NCBI GenBank assembly: GCA_963854735.1
Contig: OY978108.1
Coordinates: forward strand, 62,001 to 126,000
Length of the DNA stretch: 64,000 nucleotides
Direction of reading: 5' to 3'
From: Marvania coccoides
Taxonomy: Eukaryota > Chlorophyta > Trebouxiophyceae > Chlorellales > Chlorellaceae
Shown here: one piece after another, positions 52,976 through 62,715 of the stretch
Layout of the letters: every line of letters begins with the position of its first letter
Position numbering within the stretch: the stretch's first letter is position 1
Notes under the pieces: model-generated
Told to the model about the DNA's origin: nothing
Databases searched by the model: none
The model's input: the letters and a program-made list of their open reading frames with translations, nothing else
Position numbers and translations under genes: made by a program

Positions 52976-53374
52976 ATGGAAGCGGCCAGCGACCTATATG
53001 GGGAAAGGCAGGCCAAACACAGGAGGAAAGTCCAGCCTCTCGAGATCTGCGACGAAGTGTGGAAACACAGTGGGGCTCGCGTTGAGCTCGAACCTGGCCG
53101 AAAAACTAGCCAGATCTGGAAGATCTACCTAGTGTCGGCCGTCGGCACCATCCTGCGCCCTCCGTCTTCCGAGGGCTGTCTACGCGTGGACGTTAAATGG
53201 CGTGGGGCGGCAGTGCGGCTGGCGCTCGAACCTGCCGACATACTAGCAGCGGGCGGCGTGGAGGTTGGAGATCGGCGCAATGGGCATCCAGGGCGAGAGC
53301 TGCGGCTGGCGTTTGGGCGGAGCTACGGCTGGCGTTCAGCGAGCGGCGGTGATGCGGCTGGTGACCGGCGTTGA
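52976..53374 (+). CDS. ORF overlapping the interspersed repeat, possible small barrel domain
   Basis: 132 codons from an ATG at 52976. The second half lies inside the repeat shared with 23878-24137, so this is probably element-encoded or a fragment caught by it. Residues 1-85 (YGERQAKHRRKVQ, WKHSGARVELEPG, VGTILRPPSSEGCLRVDVKW) alternate hydrophobic residues like a small SH3- or MIB/HERC2-like beta barrel. The repeated phrase (RVELEPG then RLALEPADILAAGG) suggests an internal pattern. The same frame in copy A keeps the LALEPADILAAGG segment but has an upstream stop. Not recognised as a named family. Confidence 0.4.
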   Translation: MEAASDLYGERQAKHRRKVQPLEICDEVWKHSGARVELEPGRKTSQIWKIYLVSAVGTILRPPSSEGCLRVDVKWRGAAVRLALEPADILAAGGVEVGDRRNGHPGRELRLAFGRSYGWRSASGGDAAGDRR

Positions 53375-53545
53375 TGACCTGCATGCATTTGCCTTTTATA
53401 GGGGCGATTTATCGCCCCTTCAGTCACCCCTTTGGGGTCTTTGTTTTGTTTTTTTTTTTGGCTTGTCCTCAATTAGGGGCAATTTATTGCCCCTTCAGTC
53501 ATCCCCCTTGGGGTCTTTGTTTTGTTTTTATTGTTTCAAGCTTCT
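53205..53545 (+). repeat. interspersed repeat, copy B, with duplicated hairpin unit
   Basis: Inverted copy of the element at 23878-24137. After the ORF stop comes a hairpin GGGGCGATTTATCGCCCC (53401-53418), then ACCCC-TTT-GGGGT (53426-53438) and a TTTTG/T-rich tail. A second unit follows 75 bp later: GGGGCAATTTATTGCCCC (53476-53493), CCCC-TT-GGGG (53504-53513) and another TTTTG tail. The two 18-base hairpins differ at one position on each arm, and both changes restore pairing. Confidence 0.7.
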
Positions 53546-53607
53546 GCAAGAACGCGCCTGCCATGTCCGACACACCCCAAAGTCCCGGAACTCTATTGTA
53601 GCTCAGA

Positions 53608-53612
53608 TTACA
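53608..53612 (-). terminator. TGTAA polyadenylation signal of plastid L3 gene
   Basis: Reads TTACA on the plus strand, about 100 bp past the L3 stop. Confidence 0.4.
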
Positions 53613-53712
53613 TATACATCATACTTGAAATGGTGTCAATTATGGGGTGAAAATTTTGATACTTTCATCTTCCGCGGCACCGCCACTAACGTAGGCCTGT
53701 CTACACCATAGT

Positions 53713-54615
53713 TCAAATGTTCACGCCCACAATTTTGCTGGGGGTGATCTCCACGACGTTGCCGGGCTTGCCGGGCACGGAGCCCTTCACCACGATCGCC
53801 CTCCGCTCCGCATCCACCATGAGAATCTCGCTCTTCCGCACCTTCACCCGCTCAGCGCCCATGTGGCCAGGCATCTTCACGCCGGGGAACACGCGTCCGG
53901 GGGAGGTTCCGGGACCGATGGAGCCTAGCTCACGCTTCGATTTGGAGCCGTGCGTCATCAGGCCGCGATGGAATCCCCATCGCTTGATGCCGCCCTGGAA
54001 GCCCTTTCCGATGGATGTTCCAGAGATGTCCACGCTGTCTCCCGCCTTGAACAGCTCGTCCACGGACAGCGCCTGCCCAGGCTCGTACACGGACACGTCC
54101 TTGAGCTTAAACTCCCGCAGCTTGCGCATGGGCTCAACGCCGGCCTTTTTACAATGCCCCGCCTGCGGCTTGGTCAGCTTGGACTCCTTGACGGCCTGGT
54201 AGCCCACCTGCACGGCGTCGTACCCGTCGGTCTCGACGGTTTTCACCTGCGTCACGACGTTGCCCTGCTCCAGCGCGATCACAGTGGCGGGAATGGCAAG
54301 GCCGTCTTTGTAGAGAGTGGTCATGCCAGCCTTGGTGCCGAAGATGCCGACGCCTGCGGGGCAATTTAGAAGGTGAAATGGGGTGATTGGGTGTAGAAAG
54401 GGGGGGATTGGCAGGACGGAATGCGTATTTTAGGACCACGAATGCGATAAAAATGTGGGCTGAAAAGGTCGAGGCGCCGAGGAAAACGTACCCGCTTCCA
54501 TCGAGCGGCACTGAATCTGCATTCCGCGGACGGGGGCTGCGCGAGCGGCGTTGGTGGCGCGGAACGCCACCTGCTGCCCCGCGAAATTGTGGCGGAGGGA
54601 TGTCTGCTGCGCCAT
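53713..54615 (-). CDS. PRPL3: plastid ribosomal protein L3 (uL3c)
   Basis: Exons 54492-54615 and 53713-54353 (GTACGT donor, CGCAG acceptor, phase 1) give 254 residues. Residues 1-42 are a transit peptide ([20 protein letters not shown]). The mature protein begins [14 protein letters not shown], the bacterial-type uL3 start, and contains [20 protein letters not shown] and [20 protein letters not shown], the loop that reaches the peptidyl-transferase centre, then [13 protein letters not shown]. The bacterial-type sequence with a transit peptide argues for a plastid 50S protein; a mitochondrial isoform is less likely. Confidence 0.92.
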
Positions 54616-55034
54616 CCCGTTTTTTTTTATGCAGCAGCTCTGGCGATAAAATACGGTGTAAAGTGGAGTTTAATCAGCCAAAATGCGCCACGAAATTTCG
54701 CTAAATTGCTTTTTTTTTAGTGGTAGGAGGTAAAAAAGAAAGTGGCGGCTGGCTCAGCAACATCAACGAGACCCAAAACCAAGGCGCTGTCGGTGATTAA
54801 AGGGGCCTCTGTGACTGTCGCTGTCGGTGTTTTCAAACGGAGAAGGTTTATTATTGAGATCAGGCATGCACCTGTCCCCGCCTTCCTCTTTCACCACCCG
54901 ACGCTCCCCTTCTCACTTGCCATTCGTTCTCGTTACACGTGCATGCTCTCAATTCTTCTCACAAAATAAGCGGCGATATGCCAATAAAAGAATCAATTCA
55001 TTAAATAGTGTGATTTTCGTCTCTGTGAGCAAAT
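54616..55034. other. intergenic region
   Basis: L3 promoter and CSP41a 3' region. Minus-strand TGTAA (TTACA at 54933-54937) lies about 100 bp past the CSP41a stop. Confidence 0.4.
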
Positions 55035-56294
55035 TCAGTTCAGGGTGGCCAGGATTTTGTCGTCGCCGCTGAAGTCAATGTCCTTCTGCGCGCGGCCAGA
55101 GGCCACGTACTCCTCCAGCCTCTCCGCCACGTCGCTCATGAAGTCGTGCTCAGGCTTCCACCCCAGCACCCTTTTCGCCTTGTCCGCCGACGCAAAGAAA
55201 TGCACGGTGCGGAAGGGGAATCCCTCGCCCTTTGCGAGGCTCACGGATTTAGGGTCGTAGTGCACGATTTTGGCCTCTTTACCTGCGGCCTTGGCCACCG
55301 CCCTGGCGATGCCGTCGAACGAGATGCAGCGGTCCGAGCAAAGATTGAAGTGCTGGCCCACTGCCGCAGGGTTGCCAGGCACCATGGCCATCATGTTGGC
55401 GAGGTCAGAGACGTGGGAGAGGGTGGTGAGCTGGATGCCGGGCCCGGGGATGGGCACAGGGCGGTCCCTGAAAATTAAATTTAAAGAGCGGGGACGAGAA
55501 AAATGAGGTAAATCCAACTATGGCGACGTATCAGGGCGCTAGATTTTTGTCAGAATGCATTAATAATGCTAAAAAAAGGCAATACAGCGTCGTTCATAAG
55601 CGGCATTGTTCATTCTTTAAAAAAAAAAAAAAAAAAAAAACTCCTCCCCTCGGTAATTTGAGTTTGGCTTGCTCTCTCACCTCGTCACGCGGTCCATGAA
55701 CCACTGCTCGCAGTCCTTGGCGGTGTGGGGGCCATAGATGTAGAGCGGCTGGAACACGGTGTAGGGCAGCGCCTGCTCCTCTAGGTACTTTTCCACTGCA
55801 ACGTGCCCAGCCGACGCCTTACGAGCGTCACCCTCCACGTGCATCGGCTCCACGGGGTTGGCCACGTAGGCGCCCGCGGATCCAACGAACACGTAGTGCG
55901 CCACTTTGCCCTTGAAGTGGTCGATCAGGGGCTTGCAGGCATCGAGATCTTTGCCATTGTTGTCGTAAACGATGTCGAACCTGCTGGTGGGGAAGGCGGA
56001 GGGGTCGGTGGGGGAGCCCCAGATGACCTCCACGCCGGGGAGGGTGGCGTACTGGCTGAAGGGCGCCTTGGCTTGCAGCTTTGCGGCGTCGCCGTCATTC
56101 AGAATGGTCACGCTGTGGCCGTCCGCCAGAAGCTTCTTTGCGAGGTGCAGGCCCAGGAAGGCGTGGCCTCCGCCCTTGGTGTTGACGATGAGCGCGGAGT
56201 CGGCGCGCACGGAGACCGCAGCGCGGCGGGCAGCGCGGGCAGAGGAGGAGCGGGAGGCAAACGCCGTGCCGCGGAAAGAGGTGGTCTGTATCAT
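55035..56294 (-). CDS. CSP41A: chloroplast stem-loop binding protein CSP41a
   Basis: Exons 55681-56294 and 55035-55467 (GTGAGA donor, TTTTCAG acceptor, phase 2) give 348 residues. It is an atypical short-chain dehydrogenase relative that binds and protects plastid mRNA and rRNA. Residues 1-31 are a transit peptide. The Rossmann start ALIVNTKGGGHAFLGLHLAK replaces the classic GxxGxxG with a GGHA loop, as in plant CSP41a. Matching blocks are [67 protein letters not shown] and IVHYDPKSV. The intron carries a 22-base A run on the plus strand (55619-55640), i.e. T-rich in the gene sense. Confidence 0.94.
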
Positions 56295-56956
56295 CGCAGA
56301 CGGTGATTTTGTAAGGAGATGCGAGGAATGGGGGTGGTGGGTGCTGGCTGAGAGCGAGCGTTGAGGGTTGAGTAGTAGTAGAGTTTAGTTTTGATCTCTA
56401 TCCAAATATGATAAAACGGGGGAGCGATGCTTGCACCCAGTACTCCGTTCTGCTTAAACTGCGACTGTGAATTAAATTGCTGGAATAAGGTGCGCCGAGC
56501 GGCAATGCATCAGTCAATTTTCGGGGGAGAGCTGCTGTGCTGTGGAATTTTGAGACCAAGCAGATGGCAACACAATACTAGACTCAAGAAGATTGAAACT
56601 TGTGTTTTTTAGTTGCCACACTGAAATCAGGTGACAGGGTGGCAGGGGATTCAGAGTCCACGATCCATTGAACAAAAATAAAATCCGAACATTTGAACTC
56701 GCTTCGCGGCCTTCAAAAAATTCTTCAAGGGACGGCCTTCAAAAAATTCCCATAAATTGGTTTCAGCCAATTACGACACCTTCCTTAAATTAGTTCATCT
56801 TGCTGCCAAATATTCTCCCCGTCGGGGCGTCGAAGGGTGAGAGAGCCGTTAAAGCGTTTTGCTTCATTCACTACTAATACCAAACTACATTCTCACCTTC
56901 CCCGCGCCCTCTTCTCCCCATCCCCTCCACAGAAACAACGAGCAAACCTAATAATT
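56295..56956. other. intergenic region with direct repeat
   Basis: CSP41a promoter side and upstream region of the next ORFs. Two perfect copies of GGCCTTCAAAAAATTC at 56708-56723 and 56734-56749 (26 bp period). Confidence 0.4.
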
Positions 56957-57979
56957 ATGTCTTCCATTGAACTGAAACAAAACTTGCTGGCCACTCCTCC
57001 AGCCGAGCGCTGCGCAATGCAGCGGGACCTCATCCGGCTCCCCCCGCGCCTGGAATTCACCGTCGCGCAGTTCAGCCGTGGAGACCTCTCCAGTGCCGCT
57101 GAGTGCCTCTCCGCCTTTTTGGCATTTCTTGAGGTTGCATACTTTCGCTTGGGGCATGCTGATGAGCCGGAGATGTGTAATCGGAAAGAGTTTGAAGCCG
57201 TGGCAAAAGCGGTGCAAATCCTCTCTTATCGACTCGCCCCAGGCTTTCACCTGCTGACTGAAAATGTCGAGGCTTCCGCCCTCCTCCCTAACGCTGCCAA
57301 ACAGGCCCTGGCTCTGGCTTTTATCGACCTCGCTCGCTTTTATATCCACAGTCGCTGCATGTCTGAGAATCCGTTTGACACCGACAGCAGTGAGTCCTTC
57401 GCTATTCATCGACGTTTGCTGGCATGGGAGCTGCGGTGGGTGGAGCTGGAGGCGCTGGACGCTGACGCCATGCTGCAGGAGGCTGGGAGCTGCCTCTAAG
57501 TTTCCAACATTACGACGATGGTGGAGTGCATGAGAATCTACCACGGGCTAAGGGCAGCGTTTGCTGCGGAAAACCCGCTGAAAGACGAGACGTTTCCTGC
57601 GTCGATGGAGCCGTACCTACGGTGGATGGGGGGTCTGGTGCATGGACCAGTGTCACTGTTTCAGCAGTACATGCCGGTGCTACTCAGCGGCGCTGTTTTG
57701 AGAGTTGGAGTCAAGGGCGCTCCAGAAAAAACCTTGACTTTCACCGCTGACGCTACTGAACGCCTGCTGTTGAATAATAAAAATGAGTTTGCGCTGATGC
57801 ACGATGCGGCTGTTGCGAGCTTGAAAACGGCGGAGGCGGCGGTGCCGGAAGACCACGCTCAACTTGCGCTGGCAGGCCATATCCTAGCTTATTACTACGT
57901 TAACCATGCTATGGTGAGCTGGAAGTACGAAAACGTGGAAGCGCTGGCGAACCGTGGCAACGACGCGCTCAAAATATGA
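56957..57979 (+). pseudogene. helical protein ORF interrupted by one in-frame TAA
   Basis: From ATG 56957 a 180-codon frame ends at TAA 57497-57499. The same frame stays open from there to TGA 57977-57979 (153 codons from ATG 57518). Both halves look coded: amphipathic helices, Ala/Leu/Glu-rich (AVAKAVQILSYRLAP, ALALAFIDLARFYIH; then ALAGHILAYYYVNHA, WKYENVEALANRGNDAL), suggesting one roughly 340-residue alpha-helical, TPR-like protein with a premature stop. I found no splice pair that removes the TAA and keeps the frame. Options are a recent pseudogene, stop-codon readthrough, two adjacent cistrons or a sequencing error. Family not recognised. Confidence 0.5.
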
Positions 57980-58637
57980 ATGCCGTGGATGCCTCCCAGC
58001 CTGGGCATGTACACATGCGTGTACCAATATGTGCTCTGCGTACACCCGGATATGAGTACATGCTACTGGGAAGTTATGGCAGAAGAAGAAATTATCCAGT
58101 CCATGGATTTTCATTACTATGCTGTCCAAAATGAATCATCAAACGTTCAAAGAGTTTTGTTCAAAACAGGCAGTGAATGCATTGAGACGGGGCGCGTACC
58201 CCCAGATTCGCAGTTCTATGCCTGTGAGTTATCATTATAAATTCATTGCAGGTTAAACCCAAAACATGCACTTCTAATTCAGGATTTGACGCACCCCTTT
58301 GTTTGCAGCATTACCGATAGGAGACGACATCCTCGTGCAAGGCTGCAAAGGAGGAGAAGACTGGCAGCTCGGAAAGAAATTTGAATTTCCAAGGGGGGGT
58401 GAAACCATGCTTATTAATGCAACGGATCGCGGCTACTCTGGCAATGCATGCAATCCCCAGAGAATTGAAGACGTGATGACAGCGCAAAATAGCGTGCTCC
58501 AGACGGCACTTCAATACCAACAAGATTTGAGCGGGGAACAAAATGAACACCTCCCCCAGGGGCAAAGCGGGCAGGAGGAGGGCGCGGAAGAGGAGCATGG
58601 CTGCTGTACATGTTTTCGCCACGCTGGGGCCGCGTGA
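57980..58637 (+). CDS. hypothetical ORF directly after the interrupted gene
   Basis: ATG 57980 follows the preceding TGA without a gap and in the same frame. Exons 57980-58223 and 58309-58637 join with a strong donor (GTGAGT) and acceptor (TTTGCAG) in phase 1, giving 190 residues. The first 32 residues look poorly coded; a later ATG at 58076 (MAEEEIIQSMDFHYY) is an alternative start. The rest is acidic with GGEDWQLGKKFEFPRGG and a C-terminal EEEHGCCTCF. The stop coincides with a donor-like GTGAGT, so a further exon is possible. Not recognised. It may be the 3' part of the interrupted gene. Confidence 0.4.
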
Positions 58638-59182
58638 GTTAAATGCATGTTCAGCCTCGCAGCGAGTTTTTTTTATTCAGAGAATTGAATCATCCGTTAT
58701 TATTATCAACCCATATGCAGTTCGAAAGGACGGGAGATGGGACAAACCATTGGAAACCTGTTTGTAATGTGTTGTCTGATTTAATATTGCGCTGCTGATG
58801 GAAGGACGCTCTAAACGATTCCAAGCTAGCAGCCTTCTATTTCTTCTTCTGACTTCAACGTCATGACGCGTGTCCAGGCACGCGTGGACTGCCAAAACAA
58901 AAATTCCAGCGTTTTTAGGCGGATGCTTCCCTCTTCTGCCGTGCTATAATACCAAACATTCAAGACTATTTCCTCCCATATCGGTATTATTATTACCATG
59001 AGTACCACGTTATTGAGTACCTATTATTTAGAGACGTGAATCTCCCTTCACATCTTTTTCATTCTTACGCCACTTTCTTCAAATTATTCCTTTTCTCTAC
59101 CCAATTTCTTATTCATTTCAGAAAGTAAATAAAACACCACAGCGTCATTAAACACCATCATTTCACCCACCTCATTAGCCAT
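58638..59182. other. convergent 3' region
   Basis: AT-rich and without a supported gene, between the interrupted ORFs (+) and the desaturase-like gene (-). Confidence 0.35.
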
Positions 59183-60517
59183 TCATGTTCGAGCACCAAT
59201 GGGCCTCAGCCGCCGCTGCAGTTCTGCCGCCAGCTCCTCGTCGCTCATCGCCGCAAACCGCTTCGAGTACCGCGCCAGGTGACGCACCAGGAACCCCCAC
59301 TGCCGCGCCATCACCGCCACCCCCACCTCGAAGAACCCTATGCCCACAAACACAAGCGCGTCTGCCGCAGCGTGCTCCTCTATTGAACTCAAGAATTTAG
59401 TGGGAAGGTCGGCCCAGTGCACCCCGGAGTTGTGGTGGTGCACGATGTGGTACCCGTCGTTGAATGACTTGGCGTTGTCTGGGCAGTTGACGCAGTTGTA
59501 GGTCAAACTGAAATTTGAGCGGGGGGTTGAAGGGTTGATAAACACGTGCTGAGACCAGTTGCCCATCATCAACGCGAAGGAGGACACGCAAAAAGGGACG
59601 ATGAACGCCCACGTGGTGGCCACGGGGGCAAGGCGGTACAGGAATTGTACTGTGGATAGGTAGACAGCTTCGGTGGCGAAGCACAGGAAGAAGAGGGGGT
59701 ACCGACGGGCGCGAAGGGCGGCCATGGGGACCTCTACCCACCCTGCCACGGCATACCGCGCCCAGTACCTGAAGGAGGGGAAATTATTGACTGGTTGTTG
59801 GTATTTTTAGAGGAAATGACGGTACATTCTATTTGTGTGAAGAAAGTAAGTATGAGGACTGTTATTTCGCGATTCGAATACTACAATCGCTGAGTTTGTG
59901 CCTCACTCACATCAGGAAATGCAAGGGGTTGCTGCGCTGGTAGGGCTCTGTGGAAGAGGTGTCTCGCCCTGCTTTGTTGTTCCCCACGTGGTGCATCACG
60001 CAGTGGTGCACGCGGTACATGCCGCTAGGAACCCCTGCAGTACATAGAAAATTAAGCATGAGTTGTATCAGAAATGCGTTAAACATGCTTTGATTTGCAG
60101 CGGGGAAAGAAAGAAAACCAGCTTGCCAAAGAAGGGGGCCAGGAGGAGGGGTGGAATGAGGTTGAAGGCGTCCAGGCCGGAGCGGAACAGTCGGCGGTGC
60201 TCGCTGTAGTGCAGCGCCAACATGAAACGCTGCAGGAACAGCGCGTAGTTGAGGGCAAAGTAGGCCACGCCGGCGAGATGGGAGGCCGGGGCCAGCCAGA
60301 ACAGCGCTGCTGCGGCTGGGAGGGTGAGGCACAGGACGTTCAGGAAGAGGTAGAGAATTGGGGCGTCGCGCGGGGAGTTGAGGAGGGGCACCAGGAGCCG
60401 GTTTGCGAGAGGGGGAGCGAACAGAAACTCACGGCGAGTGGCTACCAGGTCGGCGTCGGCCGCCTTGCGCAGCGCTTCCACGCCCTTCTCGTCCAGCACG
60501 TCACTGACCGGCGTCAT
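59183..60517 (-). CDS. membrane fatty-acid-desaturase-like protein
   Basis: Exons 60127-60517, 59911-60034 and 59183-59768 give 366 residues. Three histidine boxes typical of membrane di-iron desaturases and hydroxylases, one per exon: HYSEH in exon 1, HHCVMHH in exon 2 and HIVHHH (GYHIVHHHNSGVHW) in exon 3. Hydrophobic pairs lie at about 55-100 and 190-245 (FFLCFATEAVYLSTVQFLY, AFIVPFCVSSFALMMGNW). Intron 1 requires a GC donor (TTTG then GCAAGC), which yields the natural join FFGVPSGMYRVHH; no GT donor gives a sensible frame. Substrate (acyl-lipid, sterol or other) is not deducible. ATG 60517 is the first true ATG; the longer frame begins with GTG. Confidence 0.82.
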
Positions 60518-60873
60518 TTGGGGGAATTCAGAATGGTAATCGCGCACCACTATTCAAACACACTCACACGACCGCAACTGCCGGGCGTGCTTTGCTCTTA
60601 ACCTTATCTGAGATAAACACAGCAAAAACAAAAAAATAATACAAAATATTGGTAGTAGGACAACCCGAGCGGCTCCTGTTCGGCTGCCCTCTACTAGATC
60701 GCAGTGAGTCGCAGCCCAGCCGCATCGACAAGGTAAATCAAACCTTCGTTTTCCATTTTTGGCGGTTCCTTGTCTTAAAAAAATAAAAATGAATCCGATC
60801 ACGCGATTTACCGCCCCACTTCCCCTACACGCAGCCGTCGGGACCTCGCCAGGAGGGCACACTCGCAATCACA
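60518..60873. promoter_or_regulatory. divergent intergenic region
   Basis: 356 bp between the desaturase-like gene (-) and the DUF3755 gene (+). GACAAG then GTAAATC at about 60728-60739 and CACGCAG at 60829-60835 could bound a 5' untranslated intron of the latter. Confidence 0.35.
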
Positions 60874-62163
60874 ATGCAGCCCAGTGGAGGGCTCCTCAGC
60901 TTCGGCGCGTGGAACGTCAGCTTGGAGTGGAGCGAGGAGGAGCAGCGCACGCTGGAAGCGGCCATGATGCGGTTCCCAGCGGAGCGAATGGACCCTCTCC
61001 AACGCTACGTCCGCATCGCCGCCGCCCTGCCACGCAAAGGCGTGAGGGACGTCGCGCTGCGCGTGCGATGGATGGCCATGCAGACCGAGCTCAAGCGCCG
61101 CACGGGGCTGGACCCGCGCGGCGCGTCTGCGATGCCTGCCCTGCCCCATGCAGCAGCTGGGGCAGCTGGCCCAAAACCCGCCGTACACATCATGCCACCC
61201 CTCCCTGGAGGCAGCACAATGCAGCAACAGCAGCAGCAGCAGCATCACGTCATGCCCCCGCCCCCAGGCGCTGCGGGAATGGCCACTGACGGCGGCCCTC
61301 CCACTGTGGACGGTCCCATTTCTCATCTGCTAGACGCCAACCTGGCGATTTTAAACCACTTCCGCACCAATATGGCAGTGTTCAAGGTGCACGAGAACAC
61401 GCAGCTGCTGGTGCAGTTCCGCGACAACATCCTGCAAATCTTGCAGGCGATGGAGGCCATGGGCGGGGCTATGAAGGACATGCCGGAGCTGCCCGTGCAC
61501 CTCAACGTTGACCTGGCGAACAGCTTTCTGCCGTCCCGACCAACGGGGATGCTGTCGTACGACGGCATGACCATGCCGCCGCCACCGCAGCCAGCACTTA
61601 ACGCCCCTGGCATGGTACCTATCAACGGGCCAGGGCTGACGCCTGGAGGTGGCGGAAGCGGAGGAATGGCGACAGGGCCACCGCCACAGCCGCCTTTGCC
61701 GCCGCGGCCGCCTGGGCCGCCGCATCACGGGATGCCTGGAGGGGGCGCCCCACTCCCGCCTGGGATGATGCATCACCAGCAGTTTCATCACCAGCAGCAG
61801 CAGCAGCAGTTTCAACACCATCACCAGCAACACCCGCCACACCCGCAGCAGCAGCAGCATTATCACCCTCATCCTCACCAGCCGCCCCCTCCACACCACC
61901 ATCACCCGCAGCATCACCCCATGCACCCGCACGGGCCGCCGCCGCCGTTGCATGGCCAGCCGCCGATGGGTGGCGGCGCCGCTGGCGGGATGATGCAGCA
62001 AAGGCCGCCAATGGGGCCGCCACACGGGCCGCCGATGTCACATGCTGGGCCTGGTATGCCGCCGCCGCAGCATGCGGGACACCCGCCCCTACCATTGCAG
62101 CAGCAGCCTGGAGGGGCGGCGCCAGGGCATCCACCTGCGGCTGCGGCGACAACGGCACAATAA
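60874..62163 (+). CDS. DUF3755 / SANT-like nuclear protein
   Basis: Intronless, 429 residues. The N-terminal SANT/Myb-like region (about 14-70) has LEWSEEEQRTLEAAMMRFP, RYVRIAAALPRKGVRDVALR and VRWM, as in the plant family with DUF3755. The DUF3755 block (about 147-215) reads HLLDANLAILNHFRTNMAVF, then NTQLLVQFRDNILQIL and PVHLNVDLANSFLP, matching plant versions closely. The C-terminal half is Pro/Gly/His/Gln-rich low complexity (His-Pro and Gln runs), suggesting condensation or flexible tethering. Function in plants is not settled; nuclear localisation is likely. A TGTAA occurs near 62466. The strand-complement ORFs over the C-terminal half are composition shadows. Confidence 0.85.
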   Translation: MQPSGGLLSFGAWNVSLEWSEEEQRTLEAAMMRFPAERMDPLQRYVRIAAALPRKGVRDVALRVRWMAMQTELKRRTGLDPRGASAMPALPHAAAGAAGPKPAVHIMPPLPGGSTMQQQQQQQHHVMPPPPGAAGMATDGGPPTVDGPISHLLDANLAILNHFRTNMAVFKVHENTQLLVQFRDNILQILQAMEAMGGAMKDMPELPVHLNVDLANSFLPSRPTGMLSYDGMTMPPPPQPALNAPGMVPINGPGLTPGGGGSGGMATGPPPQPPLPPRPPGPPHHGMPGGGAPLPPGMMHHQQFHHQQQQQQFQHHHQQHPPHPQQQQHYHPHPHQPPPPHHHHPQHHPMHPHGPPPPLHGQPPMGGGAAGGMMQQRPPMGPPHGPPMSHAGPGMPPPQHAGHPPLPLQQQPGGAAPGHPPAAAATTAQ

Positions 62164-62715
62164 TATAAATGAAATATCATCACAAACAGCTCGCGTCACT
62201 GGCACATATGCAATGCGATGCTTTTGATTCTTATACCAGATTCATGTGGAGAGAGAAGCGGCGCAGCTGGCTTCATTATCACTTTGACGCCCCTCCCTGC
62301 TGTTTCTTCATTTTCTTCACGGTTTTGCAATGTTCTCTCTTTCTCTCTTTCTTTTTCTTTTTTATGCACTGTTTCGGTTTTTCTTTCGATTCCGGCTTTT
62401 CTTTTTGACTCAGCATTGTCGTGAGCATCATGCTTTTTTCTACCGCATTCAAATATAAAGCGAGGATGTAAGTTTGATGCTGCCGGTATGCTCCGAGGTG
62501 CTTTCTTTTTTACTTTTACCCCAATAATGAACCATGCAACCCATTGTTACATTCACTCTCTTCCTGCCTCAAAATGCATTTCTCAAATTACAACGATTTT
62601 TTATCTTAAAAGCAAATCTCTCCATAGCCAAAATAAGTAAGCAGCACGAAAAGGCAACTTGGATGGAAAAGAGAGAAGACAATGCAATGCATTCTGCCTA
62701 CACCTCGCTGTCAAG
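62164..62715. other. convergent 3' region of DUF3755 and SRP72
   Basis: T/C-rich tract at 62330-62405. Minus-strand TGTAA candidates (TTACA) at about 62548 and 62588 follow the SRP72 stop. No gene. Confidence 0.35.

Noticed and set aside
57526..57750. Alternative frame entered by splicing out the TAA (donor at 57436, acceptor at 57500)
   Set aside because: Intron of 65 bp with a poor acceptor, and the entered frame is Arg/Ser/Gly noise ending at 57750, while the original frame stays open and coding-like to 57979.
60113..60121. GT donors for the first desaturase intron (CTG then GTTTTC, or GCAT then GTTTAA)
   Set aside because: The first is out of phase with the downstream exon; the second inserts an unlikely hydrophobic stretch and leaves a 48 bp intron.
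61351..62158. Overlapping minus-strand ORFs over the DUF3755 gene
   Set aside because: Reverse complement of Pro/Gln/His-rich repeats; the sense protein matches a known family.
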